Shown: in pieces, positions 7,565 to 15,576 of the stretch
Layout: each line of letters opens with the position of its first letter
How positions within the stretch are numbered: position 1 is the stretch's first letter
From: Candidatus Zixiibacteriota bacterium
GTDB taxonomy: Bacteria; RBG-13-66-14; B26-G2; WVWN01
DNA: 50,276 nucleotides
NCBI GenBank assembly: GCA_011773985.1
Contig: WVWN01000014.1
Coordinates: 294 to 50,569, forward strand
Reading direction: 5' to 3'
Translations under genes and position numbers: made by a program
Notes under the pieces: generated by a model
The model's input: the letters and a program-made list of their open reading frames with translations, nothing else
Told to the model about the DNA's origin: nothing
Databases searched by the model: none

Positions 7565-8890
7565 TTAACCGCCGTAGCCTCCCGCAACCTGCGTGCGGTC
7601 GATAATCACCTTCTCCGCGTCGGCAAAGGCCACACGCCCCGCCAAACTCGCGTAAACGGGCACCCCCATCTCGTCCCCCGGCGCGGGCCCGGCCACGCCC
7701 TGCCCCACCTCCACGCGGTCCCCCTCGCCCACCCGGACCTCCAGCGACGGCGCGTACGGCTGCGTTACGTCGACGATAACGCGCCGCGGTAAGTCGCCGA
7801 GGTCGCGGCGCGGAGCCGGCCGGTCGTACGGCGCCACGTCTATGCGCTTCTTCAAGCGCGCCGCCGGAACCTGGCGCCCGGGCCGGTCGGCGTGGGGCCG
7901 GCCCTCCCCCTCGCCCTTCGAAACCGCTCCGAGCCGGCCGCGTAGATAATCTTGCACGCGGCGCGGCGATATCGCCATAGGGCAGGCGTAAAGCTCGCAC
8001 AAGCCACAACCCGTGCACCCCGCGGCGTTCGCGAAAAACGACGGGTCCGCGACTTCCCCTCCCCAACTGAAGAAACGGCGCATAGAGAGGTGCGGCGTTA
8101 CGTCGTAACCCAACAGGTACCGCGGGCAAAGCTCCGTACAATCCCGGCACTGCGTACAGGCGCTGCCCGCGATCGTGCGGACGTGCTCCAGCGGGAGCCG
8201 GTTGTTCGTAATTACCCTATGGCCCTTCGGCAAAACCAACACCAGGCCCGTCGTCAATTTGGCGCCGTACTCTTCGGGCGCTATCTCCCCGCCCATCATC
8301 GGGCCGCCGTCGAAGACGACGTAGTCGGCAACGGTAGCGCCCCCCGCCTCTGCGACCAGGAAGGAAGCCGGCGTCCCGAGCGGCACCTCCGCGGTAAAAG
8401 GCGCCGCGACCGCGCCGCCGACCGTGACCCAGGTCGTACGCGCGCGCTCCCCCCGCGTCGCACGCGCCACGTTCAGGACCGTTTCCACGTTCGAAACGAC
8501 CGCGCCGACGTCCGGGGGGACGGCGTCCGCGGGCACGCGGCGCCCGGTTACGTCGTAGACGAGGACCGCCTCGTCGCCCGCGGGATAAACCTCGGCGACC
8601 GGGAAAACCTCGACGCCGCCGTACAACTTGGCCAACGCGCGCGCCCGGCTTTCCTTGACCGCCAGTATCACTTCCTTCGCGCCGAGCTCGGCCCGCACCG
8701 CCGCCGCGGCCACGACGACGTCGGCGGCCCTCGCCTCCAATATCGCCCCGTCCTTATGGGCGAGGGGCTCGCACTCGGCGCCGTTAATAATAAAAATATC
8801 CGCCTCGGATTTATATTTAACGTGGGCCGGGAAGCCGGCGCCGCCCGCGCCCAAAATGCCCGCATCCCTTACGGCTTCCGCCAGGGCCAT
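7565..8890 (-). CDS. pduS: PduS/RnfC-like flavo-iron-sulfur oxidoreductase of the microcompartment
   Basis: 441 aa member of the RnfC/NuoF/PduS family. It has the NADH-loop motif GAGGAGFP (14-21), the FMN-region NGAECEP (36-42), SNVETVLNV (133-141), an SLBB-like segment, and two ferredoxin-type groups C245/C248/C251/C255 and C292/C295/C298/C303. A Lys/Arg/Pro-rich linker and a C-terminal barrel-like domain follow, as in PduS. In Pdu compartments the protein is described as a cobalamin reductase. No B12 enzyme or cobalamin gene lies here, so a general NADH-oxidising electron-transfer role coupled to the Fe-S BMC-T protein is more likely. Translation is probably coupled to the downstream TPR gene. 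Confidence 0.88.
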   Translation of the reverse strand: MALAEAVRDAGILGAGGAGFPAHVKYKSEADIFIINGAECEPLAHKDGAILEARAADVVVAAAAVRAELGAKEVILAVKESRARALAKLYGGVEVFPVAEVYPAGDEAVLVYDVTGRRVPADAVPPDVGAVVSNVETVLNVARATRGERARTTWVTVGGAVAAPFTAEVPLGTPASFLVAEAGGATVADYVVFDGGPMMGGEIAPEEYGAKLTTGLVLVLPKGHRVITNNRLPLEHVRTIAGSACTQCRDCTELCPRYLLGYDVTPHLSMRRFFSWGGEVADPSFFANAAGCTGCGLCELYACPMAISPRRVQDYLRGRLGAVSKGEGEGRPHADRPGRQVPAARLKKRIDVAPYDRPAPRRDLGDLPRRVIVDVTQPYAPSLEVRVGEGDRVEVGQGVAGPAPGDEMGVPVYASLAGRVAFADAEKVIIDRTQVAGGYGG

Positions 8891-8897
8891 TTCCGTC

Positions 8898-9170
8898 CTA
8901 CGCCGGCATATCCAGCGAATCGACCACGCCTATGACGGCCGCCGATACCGCCGCCGCGTCGTCGCCCACCGCGAGCCGGGCCGCGCGCCCGAGCGCGACG
9001 ATGACGCGGTCCCCCACCCCCGCGTCGACCACGTCCGCGGCCACCCATATCTCGGCCGTCGGCTTCAGTCCCGCCTCGAGCGGGCGCACGAGCAACATCT
9101 TCAGGGAACGAACGCTCTCCACCTTACGCGTCGCCCATACGCTCCCCACGACTTCCGCAATCCTCATCAT
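8898..9170 (-). CDS. eutN: BMC-P (EutN/CcmL) pentameric vertex protein
   Basis: 90 aa, the normal size of EutN/CcmL vertex proteins that cap the twelve corners of the shell. The N-terminus MRIAEVVGSVWATRK, the central KMLLVRP and the terminal AVIGVVDS match the conserved beta-barrel strands of the family. Two ATGs are adjacent at the start, preceded by GAGGAAGAGG. It is the only BMC-P gene in the window. It is followed after seven bases by pduS. The gap before it (9171-9294) contains a CGGCCGA-CGAG-TCGGCCG hairpin at 9195-9212 that could attenuate transcription from pduL or process the mRNA. Confidence 0.92.
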   Translation of the reverse strand: MMRIAEVVGSVWATRKVESVRSLKMLLVRPLEAGLKPTAEIWVAADVVDAGVGDRVIVALGRAARLAVGDDAAAVSAAVIGVVDSLDMPA

Positions 9171-9194
9171 GTGGCCTCTTCCTCAATAATAAAC

Positions 9195-9212
9195 CGGCCG
9201 ACGAGTCGGCCG
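9195..9212 (-). terminator. Hairpin between pduL and the BMC-P gene
   Basis: Seven-base-pair perfect inverted repeat CGGCCGA/TCGGCCG with a four-base loop, followed on the minus strand by GGTTTATTATTG. The U content is weak for a full terminator, so partial attenuation or an RNA processing site is as likely. It would set a different expression level for the vertex protein relative to the shell hexamer. Confidence 0.4.
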
Positions 9213-9294
9213 TGGCTGCCCCGGCCTAAAAAATATTGCCAAAATCTATTCGTCCCGGCTCGAATCCCGTTTTTAAATTTCTTATAATTATAAC

Positions 9295-10128
9295 TTATTC
9301 TAAAACCTTAAGCAATTCCGGAAAGTATTTGCGCAACGCGTCCCGGGCATAAGGGGTGAGTATCGCTCCCGATACCTCCGGCGTCACGCCCTTACGGTAC
9401 GCGTCGACCACGTCCGCCTCGGTTACCAACGGCCTTTTCGCGCGGCCCGGAACCGGCGGCGGCGGAGCGGGTCGCGGCGAGACAACAGCTCCGATAATCT
9501 CGGCCACGTCGCCCGTTCGCGCGCCGCAGGCGTTGGCCTCGTCGCGGTCGACGTGCAGCTCGAGCGCCGCCCTCTCGCCCACGCGCACGAGGACGTCGCC
9601 GAAGGTGACGCGCCGGCCCGGCGCGCCCATCCTCGCCGACACGACGACGCCGTCGGCTAAGCCGTATTTCTCCGCGTCGGCCGGCGTCGCGTGCAAGTGG
9701 CGCCGCGCGACCACGCCCCCCTCGGGGAGGCGAACCACCCCTGCCGGCCCGGCGAGGACGACGGCGAACGGCTCGCCCGCCCGTACGCCGAGGCTCGAGT
9801 CCAACCTCTCCAAATCGCCCGCGGGAAGCTCGACCACCGTATTGGCCCTCGTGGGGCCGACGACGCGGACGCCGGCTAGCGAGGACCGCGCGCCGACAAC
9901 GGACACGACTTCTTCCGCGGCGAACTGACCCGGTTGACGTAGCGGCCTTACGGCCGTGAGCGAGGTGCCGGGGCCGAAGAGCGTCGCCAAATCGCCCGCG
10001 GACAAATGGGCGTGGGGGCCGGAAACGCCCACGGGCGCTTTAAACGTCGACGTCGCGGCGGCCCCCAACTTCGCCAACACCGCCTCGGTTGCCGCCCGCA
10101 CTAACGCCTCCTGGTCGTCGGCGGCCAT
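9295..10128 (-). CDS. pduL: Phosphate acyltransferase PduL with N-terminal encapsulation peptide
   Basis: 277 aa. It converts acyl-CoA plus Pi to acyl-phosphate and CoA inside the microcompartment. Zn- and substrate-binding histidine motifs are intact: PHAHLS (H39, H41), RRHLHATP (H144, H146) and LHVDRDEAN (H192). Residues about 6-22 (QEALVRAATEAVLAKLG) form an amphipathic helix of the encapsulation-peptide kind, joined by an Ala/Thr linker to the catalytic core at about 30. A C-terminal extension of about 45 residues after a Pro-rich linker (about 218-232) is not part of the PduL core and resembles a small helical module. No acetate kinase gene is nearby to use the product. Confidence 0.93.
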   Translation of the reverse strand: MAADDQEALVRAATEAVLAKLGAAATSTFKAPVGVSGPHAHLSAGDLATLFGPGTSLTAVRPLRQPGQFAAEEVVSVVGARSSLAGVRVVGPTRANTVVELPAGDLERLDSSLGVRAGEPFAVVLAGPAGVVRLPEGGVVARRHLHATPADAEKYGLADGVVVSARMGAPGRRVTFGDVLVRVGERAALELHVDRDEANACGARTGDVAEIIGAVVSPRPAPPPPVPGRAKRPLVTEADVVDAYRKGVTPEVSGAILTPYARDALRKYFPELLKVLE

Positions 10129-10144
10129 AAACTACTTTCCTCCC

Positions 10145-10450
10145 TTAACCTTTCTTGGCCGGCCCTACTTCCTCCGGGAGGATATATTCCACTGCGTCGT
10201 CGGGGCGCGGGATTACGTGAACCGATATTAGTTCGCCGACCTTCGCGGCCGCCGCCCCGCCCGCTTCCGTCGCGGCTTTGACCGCGCCGGTCTCGCCACG
10301 GACCAACACCGTTACGAGGCCGCCTCCAACTCGAACTTTATCCATAAGCCTTACGTTCGCGGCCTTCACCATGGCGTCCGCGGCCTCGATCGCCGCCACC
10401 AAACCGCGCGTCTCGATCATCCCGAGGGCCATCTCCGTCTTTGCAGGCAT
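10145..10450 (-). CDS. pduA: BMC-H hexameric shell protein
   Basis: 101 aa from the ATG at 10450, which is preceded by AAAGGAG five bases upstream; a GTG five codons earlier would overlap that ribosome-binding site. The core [20 protein letters not shown] and [12 protein letters not shown] are hallmark BMC-H sequence, and the pore loop reads [11 protein letters not shown] short acidic-to-basic tail (EEVGPAKKG) extends past the domain. It is the only single-domain BMC-H gene in the window, so the facets would be built from this protein plus the BMC-T protein. The symbol marks the family and does not imply propanediol use. Confidence 0.93.
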   Translation of the reverse strand: MPAKTEMALGMIETRGLVAAIEAADAMVKAANVRLMDKVRVGGGLVTVLVRGETGAVKAATEAGGAAAAKVGELISVHVIPRPDDAVEYILPEEVGPAKKG

Positions 10451-10500
10451 CCTCGCTCCTTTCACTCGGAAGCTAACGCCAATCGCCTACGAATACCAAT

Positions 10501-11010
10501 TTAAATAAAATCAGTTAACGTTGGCCGAAGTTCTATTTTACGAAACCAGAGGTAAAATATCATCGCGAAACCGACCACGGCATAAATAGAATAATACGCC
10601 ATGAACGCCGTGAAGTCGTAGTACCTCGTGAAATCCTCGACCGCGTCCACGCCGAACCGCCGCGCGAGAGGGAAAAATAATAGACCTTGCATTCCCATGT
10701 ACGCCAGGACGCCGCCGACGATGAACCCCAGCCTCCGCCCCCAATCGCGCAAAAGCCAAATGCCGACCGCCGCGGCAACCAGAAAAGGCGACCACGTCAA
10801 GTCGGTCAAGAGCGTCATCCCGGTCAAGGCCTGGAATACGGGCGTTCCCTCGAGCGGCGTACGGTCCGTCACGACGACGTCCCAAAATACGCGGATTTGA
10901 TATCCGAATACGAAAACGCCTCCCACCAAAAAAAGGGCGACGCAAAATATATGCAAATCCAACGGGCGGCGCTTAAACGCGCGCAACAGCCGCTGTACGG
11001 CGAGGACCAT
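10501..11010 (-). CDS. Four-helix membrane protein of unknown function inside the BMC operon
   Basis: 169 aa integral membrane protein. Hydrophobic segments lie at about 19-37, 70-88, 94-115 and 135-155, with a basic N-terminus (RLLRAFKRRP) pointing to the cytoplasm. No family was recognised. Its ATG directly follows the TGA of the aldehyde dehydrogenase gene with no gap, so it is translated from the same mRNA and belongs to the locus. Membrane proteins in BMC loci are often substrate or product facilitators. This one is small, and that role is only a possibility. Confidence 0.75.
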   Translation of the reverse strand: MVLAVQRLLRAFKRRPLDLHIFCVALFLVGGVFVFGYQIRVFWDVVVTDRTPLEGTPVFQALTGMTLLTDLTWSPFLVAAAVGIWLLRDWGRRLGFIVGGVLAYMGMQGLLFFPLARRFGVDAVEDFTRYYDFTAFMAYYSIYAVVGFAMIFYLWFRKIELRPTLTDFI

Positions 11011-12483
11011 TCACTCGCCCCTTTGCCCCAACGCGCGCAAAACTTCCTCGACCACTTTTTCGACGAGGTCGGACCTCACTTCCTGGCCTCGGGCGTTTTC
11101 GAGCGCGGCGGCCGCGCTCCCCCCAACGGCCTCCGCCTCGGCCGAAGGGCGGTCGCGCGCCACTCTCTTTACGTGCATAAGGTGAACGGGTGTAATGTTG
11201 TCCGAGGTGATGTTGCCGCCCAGGGTCCCGCAGCCGAGGGTGAGCGCCGGCGCGAGATTGGTGGTAAGGCCGATGGCGCCCTGCGACGCGGGCGTATTGA
11301 CGACTACGCGGAACACGGGCTTGCGAAGGCCGAACTCGCGAATAACGTTCTCGTCCCGCGCGTGGAGCGCCAGCGTGTGGCCCATGCCGCCGTGCGCGAG
11401 TATCTCCAGGGAGCGCTCGCAACCCTGCACCCAATCTTTAACGTCGTACCACGCGAGCACGGGCGAAATTTTCTCCCACGAAAACGGCACGTCCGGGCCG
11501 ACGCGGTCCTCAAAGCCGATCAACACCTTCGCATCCGGCGGCACCTCGAAAGCCGCCATCGCCGCGATCCGCGCCGCGGGCCGGCCCACTACCCCGGTGT
11601 TGAGCTTCCCGCCGTCGTCGAGCACCCGCGCGACCGCCGCCTTCTGCTCGTCCGTCAGAAACACGCACCCGGCGCGCTCGAACTCCTTAACCGCGGCCGA
11701 ACGTACGGGCGCATCGCAAACCACCGCCTGCTCCGAGGAGCAGATGACGCCGTTGTCGAAGGTCTTCGACGCGACTATGCACGAGACGGCGTGGCCTACG
11801 TCGGCGCTGCGGTCCACGTAGGCGGGAACGTTTCCCGGGCCTACGCCGTAGGCCGGCTTTCCCGAAGAGTAGGCCGCGCGCACCATCGCCATCCCGCCCG
11901 TCGCCAGAATCAAATCTATTCCCGGATGGCTCATAATCTCGCGCGTCGCCTCCGGCGTCGGCTGCGTCAAGCAAGTTATTACCCCCTCCGGGGCGCCGGC
12001 CGACGTCGCGGCCTCCGCCAAAACGCGCGCCGTCTCGAGGGAGCAATTCAGCGCCGCCGGGTGAGGACAAAAGACGACCGCGTTGCGCGCCTTCAGGGCA
12101 ACGAGCGCCTTATAGATAATGGTCGACGTCGGGTTAGTGCTCGGCGTCACGCCCGCGATCAACCCGACGGGGCTCGCTATCTCCGTGATGCCGAGCGCCT
12201 CCTCCTCCGCGATAACGTCGCAGGTCCTGATATCCTTTATGTAATGGTACACGTTACGCGCGGCGAAGAGGTTCTTTTGGACTTTGTGTTCGACGACGCC
12301 GAACCCGGTCTCGTCGACGGCGAGACGCGCGAGCTCGCGCGCGGCCTTCTCCGCGGCGCGCGCCACCGCGCCGACGACGCGGTCGACCCCGGCCTGGCCA
12401 AACGTGCCGAACGCGGCCGCGGCCTTACGGCCGGCCCGCACGCAATCCCGCGCCTCCTGAATCGAATTTAAATCCTTATCCAC
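11011..12483 (-). CDS. pduP: CoA-acylating aldehyde dehydrogenase (PduP/EutE type), BMC cargo
   Basis: 490 aa NAD-dependent enzyme that oxidises an aldehyde with CoA to acyl-CoA. Catalytic Cys248 lies in FDNGVICSSEQ. The cofactor region GVTPSTNPTSTIIYK and the GVGPGNVPAYV block are typical of PduP/EutE/AdhE-N. The last about 20 residues (SDLVEKVVEEVLRALGQ) form an amphipathic helix after an Ala/Arg-rich linker, a C-terminal encapsulation peptide like the one at the N-terminus of PduL. The start is GTG immediately after the stop of the upstream PpiC gene. It is the only aldehyde-active enzyme in the locus; the aldehyde source is not encoded in the window. Confidence 0.93.
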   Translation of the reverse strand: MDKDLNSIQEARDCVRAGRKAAAAFGTFGQAGVDRVVGAVARAAEKAARELARLAVDETGFGVVEHKVQKNLFAARNVYHYIKDIRTCDVIAEEEALGITEIASPVGLIAGVTPSTNPTSTIIYKALVALKARNAVVFCPHPAALNCSLETARVLAEAATSAGAPEGVITCLTQPTPEATREIMSHPGIDLILATGGMAMVRAAYSSGKPAYGVGPGNVPAYVDRSADVGHAVSCIVASKTFDNGVICSSEQAVVCDAPVRSAAVKEFERAGCVFLTDEQKAAVARVLDDGGKLNTGVVGRPAARIAAMAAFEVPPDAKVLIGFEDRVGPDVPFSWEKISPVLAWYDVKDWVQGCERSLEILAHGGMGHTLALHARDENVIREFGLRKPVFRVVVNTPASQGAIGLTTNLAPALTLGCGTLGGNITSDNITPVHLMHVKRVARDRPSAEAEAVGGSAAAALENARGQEVRSDLVEKVVEEVLRALGQRGE

Positions 12484-13389
12484 CTACTTCGCCTCGGCCG
12501 ACGCCGCCCCGGACGGCTCCTCCCCTATGGCCATCTCCACCGCCTCTTCCGGAATGCGCTCCGGGTGCCGCTCGATATCGGCGGCGGCCTCGAGATCGGT
12601 GCCGATCCGCGCCGCCTTCTCGCGCCACCGCTCCACTTTCGCCCGGTCCCGCAACCGCGCCATCCCGAGCCCTTCCGGCTTCAAGTAGTCGCCCTTCTCG
12701 ACGCGGTCTTCGAGTTTAACGATAACGTAAAACGTACCCAGCCTAAACGGTCCGGCGGATTCTCCCGGCTTCATCTTCGCCACCGCGTCGTGGTAAGCCG
12801 GGTTGATATCCTGCAAGCGCCGGTAACCGCGGTCGCCGCCCTCCAGCTTTTCGGGCGTAACCGATTCCTCGCTTGCGACCGCGACGAAGTCTTCCCCGGC
12901 CCTGAGGCGCCGCATCACGTCGTCCGCCTTCTCGCGGGAATTTAAAAGTATCCGCCGCAGCCACACGCCCGTAGCCTTGGCGCGGTAGTCTTTATCCTTG
13001 TTCTCCTCGTACCACCGGAGCGCCTCTTCGTCACTGACGTCCGGATATTTCTCGTAGACCTCCAACTCCCAAAAGCGCTGGATAACCATGCCCTTGGCGC
13101 TGTTACGGAGGCGCCACGCGCATTCCTTCTCCTCGGGCAAACCTTCCTCGAGGGCGTGTTGATACAAGACCTCGCTGCGCACCCACTCCTCCATCAGCTC
13201 TTCTTTGGTCAGGTACGACGGCGCCTTAATTCTGCGCTGGTCCGCGTCAAGCCGCTCGAGGTCAGCGACCGTCAGGACTTCGTCGTCAACGCGCGCCACG
13301 ACCTCCGACTCCTCCACCTGGCGGCCGCCCTTGCAAGCGGAAAACCCGGCCGCCAAAGCCACCACGATAATAACCGCTCTCTTTTCCAT
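12484..13389 (-). CDS. PpiC/SurA-type peptidyl-prolyl isomerase lipoprotein
   Basis: 301 aa. The N-terminus MEKRAVIIVVALAAGFSAC is a lipoprotein-like signal with Cys19 as probable lipidation site; the lipobox FSAC is imperfect. A SurA-like N-terminal helical region (about 30-130) and a parvulin domain (about 140-230) follow. The parvulin domain shows LRRILLNSREKADDVM, the GGDRGY turn and MKPGESAGPF. A Glu/Ala-rich tail closes the protein. It would act on outer-membrane or periplasmic protein folding. It ends directly at the GTG of the aldehyde dehydrogenase gene, so the BMC operon may start at or upstream of it, although no functional link is evident. Confidence 0.85.
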   Translation of the reverse strand: MEKRAVIIVVALAAGFSACKGGRQVEESEVVARVDDEVLTVADLERLDADQRRIKAPSYLTKEELMEEWVRSEVLYQHALEEGLPEEKECAWRLRNSAKGMVIQRFWELEVYEKYPDVSDEEALRWYEENKDKDYRAKATGVWLRRILLNSREKADDVMRRLRAGEDFVAVASEESVTPEKLEGGDRGYRRLQDINPAYHDAVAKMKPGESAGPFRLGTFYVIVKLEDRVEKGDYLKPEGLGMARLRDRAKVERWREKAARIGTDLEAAADIERHPERIPEEAVEMAIGEEPSGAASAEAK

Positions 13390-13406
13390 TTTTATACCTA
13401 TAGGTT

Positions 13407-14096
13407 CTACGGGCCGGTTTGCGCCTTCACGCCGCCCGGCACGCCGCCGTAAATCGGCTCCATCCCGGTCACGCGCGCAAAGGCTTCCGCGAATTCTTCT
13501 AAGCCGACGCGCCGGCCTACAACCTCGGCTAGCGTCGTCGTCCGCGCGTCATCCCACAGGCCGAGGCGCCTTAGCGACGGCGAGGGTACGTCCGCGGCGA
13601 CGGAACCGTGATGGAGTATCGCGTCCTTGAAGCGCCGCTGCGCGCAGCCGGCGACCTTGCGGCCGCGCACGTGAACGTCGAAGGGCGCGAGCGAAGCAAA
13701 GCACCTTTCGACGGCCCCCTCCGCGTCGCCCCGCCACACGGCCGCGGGCACGCCCAAATCCCGCAGCGCCGCGGCCACCGCGGCGACTATGTCCTCGTAG
13801 TTTTCCAGGCCTTGCCGCCGCTCCCGCACGACGCAATAGGTGAAGTCGGCGCCGTGGGGGACGAGGCCGCCGCCGCTAAGGCGCGGCACCGCCGGCACGA
13901 CACTACGCCAGCGCGGCGCCTCTTGCGCCCGGCCGTACGTTACCGCGGCCTCGCGCCAGGTGTAAAAACGCCAAGTGGTAGGCGCTTCGCCGGCGCGATA
14001 GGCCGCGAGCAGCGCCTCGTCCCGCGCCATATTTTCTTCCGCGCCGCCGGGCCCTTCCACCAAAAGCCTATACCCGCGCCAATCGCCCGCGCGCAT
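13407..14096 (-). CDS. Lipoate-protein ligase / octanoyltransferase family protein
   Basis: 229 aa BPL_LplA_LipB family protein that attaches a lipoyl or octanoyl group to carrier domains such as GcvH. Motifs RLSGGGLVPHG at about 72-82 and GRKVAGCAQRR (with the acyl-accepting Lys) are intact; a Cys lies within GCAQ. The short length favours LipM/LplA catalytic-domain-only enzymes. The ATG overlaps the end of gcvPB (shared A at 14096), so it is coupled to glycine cleavage genes, which need lipoylated GcvH. Ligase versus transferase activity cannot be decided. Confidence 0.82.
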   Translation of the reverse strand: MRAGDWRGYRLLVEGPGGAEENMARDEALLAAYRAGEAPTTWRFYTWREAAVTYGRAQEAPRWRSVVPAVPRLSGGGLVPHGADFTYCVVRERRQGLENYEDIVAAVAAALRDLGVPAAVWRGDAEGAVERCFASLAPFDVHVRGRKVAGCAQRRFKDAILHHGSVAADVPSPSLRRLGLWDDARTTTLAEVVGRRVGLEEFAEAFARVTGMEPIYGGVPGGVKAQTGP

Positions 14097-15556
14097 TACT
14101 CCCCCGCCCCCTTCGCCATCATTTGCGTTAATATCGGCTCGCGCGCCGCCCCGGCCTCGTCGAGCCGCCGCACCGGCGCCCGGAGCGGTGCCCCTTTGTA
14201 AGCGTTCGCGTCTGCGGACAGGTCAGACACTATCTTCTCGAGAGCCGCCGCGAACGCGTCCAGCGTCTCCTTCGTCTCCGTCTCCGTTGGCTCGATCATC
14301 AGCGCCTCGTGCACCACGAGCGGGAAGTACGTCGTCGGCGGGTGGAAGCCCGCGTCTATGAGCGCCTTGTCGATTTCGCCTGCGGAGCCGCGGCCGAACT
14401 TGGCCGACGACGCGACGAACTCGTGCATGCACGGCGCGGTCCCGGCCACCTCGAGGAACTTCGCGACCTTCGCGCGAAGGTAGTTGGCGTTCAGGACCGC
14501 GGCCGCGGAAACCTCGCGCAAACCCGCGGCGCCGAGTTGCCTTATATAAGCGTACGCCTTCACGAGGACGCCGAAGTTGCCGACGAAGGAGCGGATTTGG
14601 CCGATGGAGGCCGGCGCGTCGTAGTCGAGGAAATATTCTTCGCCCTCCTTCGCGACCCGCGGGACGGGGAGGAAATCCACCAACCTTTCGGCGACGCCCA
14701 CCGGCCCGGCGCCCGGGCCGCCGCCGCCGTGCGGCGTCGAGAACGTCTTGTGGAGGTTGACGTGGCAGATGTCGAAGCCCATGTCGCCCGGGCGCGCGCG
14801 ACCCACGAGGGCGTTGAGGTTGGCGCCGTCGAAGTATAACAGGCCGCCGGCGTCGTGGACCGCCTTCGCGACGTCGAGGATTTCGAGCTCGAACAACCCC
14901 AACGTGTTGGGGTTGGTTACCATCATGCCGGCGACGCGCTCGTCCAGCTTCTTTTTAAGGTCGCCCAAGTCTATCAACCACTCGTCGCTCGAGGCGACCG
15001 CGACGACGTCGAAGCCGGCCATCCTGGCCGAGGCCGGGTTGGTGCCGTGGGCCGAGTCGGGAATCAGCATGACGTTGCGGCCGTCGTCGCCGCGGCTCCC
15101 GTGATACGCCCGCGTCAGGAGCATCCCTACCAACTCGCCGTGCGCGCCGGCCGCCGGACAGAGCGTGAACGCCTCCATCCCGCATATCTCGGCGAGGTAA
15201 CGCTCGAGCTCGAAGATGAGCTTAAGCGCGCCCTGCGCGTCCTGGCCCGCGGCGTACGGGTGTATCGCGGCGAAGCCCGGCAAGTTCGCCACTTCCTCGT
15301 TCACCTTAGGGTTGTACTTCATCGTGCACGAGCCGAGCGGATAGAAGCCCGTGTCGACGCCGAAGTTCATCGCGGCGAGCCGCGTGTAATGCCGCACGAC
15401 CTCCGCTTCGGCGACGTCGCACAGTGGTCCGAGGTCGTCGCGGATAAATTCTTCGGGATAAAATTCGCCGAGGTCGACGTCCGGGGTGTCCGCGGCGCCG
15501 GCGTCGAAGCCGCGGCCGCAGGGTATTTCAAATATGTTGCGGTACTCGTAATTCAT
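14096..15556 (-). CDS. gcvPB: Glycine dehydrogenase (decarboxylating) subunit 2
   Basis: 486 aa C-terminal half of the split P-protein. The PLP lysine lies in NLHKTFSTPHGGGGPGAGP, the conserved region containing the Schiff-base Lys. The start at 15556 is set by CGGAG eight bases upstream and by the conserved N-terminus; the longer frame reads into the permease gene. With subunit 1 it decarboxylates glycine and loads the aminomethyl group on GcvH. Unusually, gcvPA is not adjacent: a permease gene and an ExbD-like gene lie between them. The gene runs directly into the lipoate ligase-like gene. Confidence 0.94.
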   Translation of the reverse strand: MNYEYRNIFEIPCGRGFDAGAADTPDVDLGEFYPEEFIRDDLGPLCDVAEAEVVRHYTRLAAMNFGVDTGFYPLGSCTMKYNPKVNEEVANLPGFAAIHPYAAGQDAQGALKLIFELERYLAEICGMEAFTLCPAAGAHGELVGMLLTRAYHGSRGDDGRNVMLIPDSAHGTNPASARMAGFDVVAVASSDEWLIDLGDLKKKLDERVAGMMVTNPNTLGLFELEILDVAKAVHDAGGLLYFDGANLNALVGRARPGDMGFDICHVNLHKTFSTPHGGGGPGAGPVGVAERLVDFLPVPRVAKEGEEYFLDYDAPASIGQIRSFVGNFGVLVKAYAYIRQLGAAGLREVSAAAVLNANYLRAKVAKFLEVAGTAPCMHEFVASSAKFGRGSAGEIDKALIDAGFHPPTTYFPLVVHEALMIEPTETETKETLDAFAAALEKIVSDLSADANAYKGAPLRAPVRRLDEAGAAREPILTQMMAKGAGE

Positions 15557-15576
15557 AGTTCGCTCCGAAAGAACGG

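Noticed and set aside
7565-8890. Membrane Rnf complex subunit RnfC
   Set aside because: No rnfABDEG genes are nearby and the gene is embedded among shell genes, so PduS is the better call.
10687-12471. Long plus-strand open frame (594 codons) opposite the BMC aldehyde dehydrogenase
   Set aside because: Arg/His-rich composition, no recognised domain, and it is antisense to a well-conserved enzyme; typical GC-rich shadow frame.
2399-12483. Insertion sequences, transposases, phage genes or CRISPR anywhere in the window
   Set aside because: No transposase, integrase, inverted-repeat-bounded element or repeat array was recognised on either strand.
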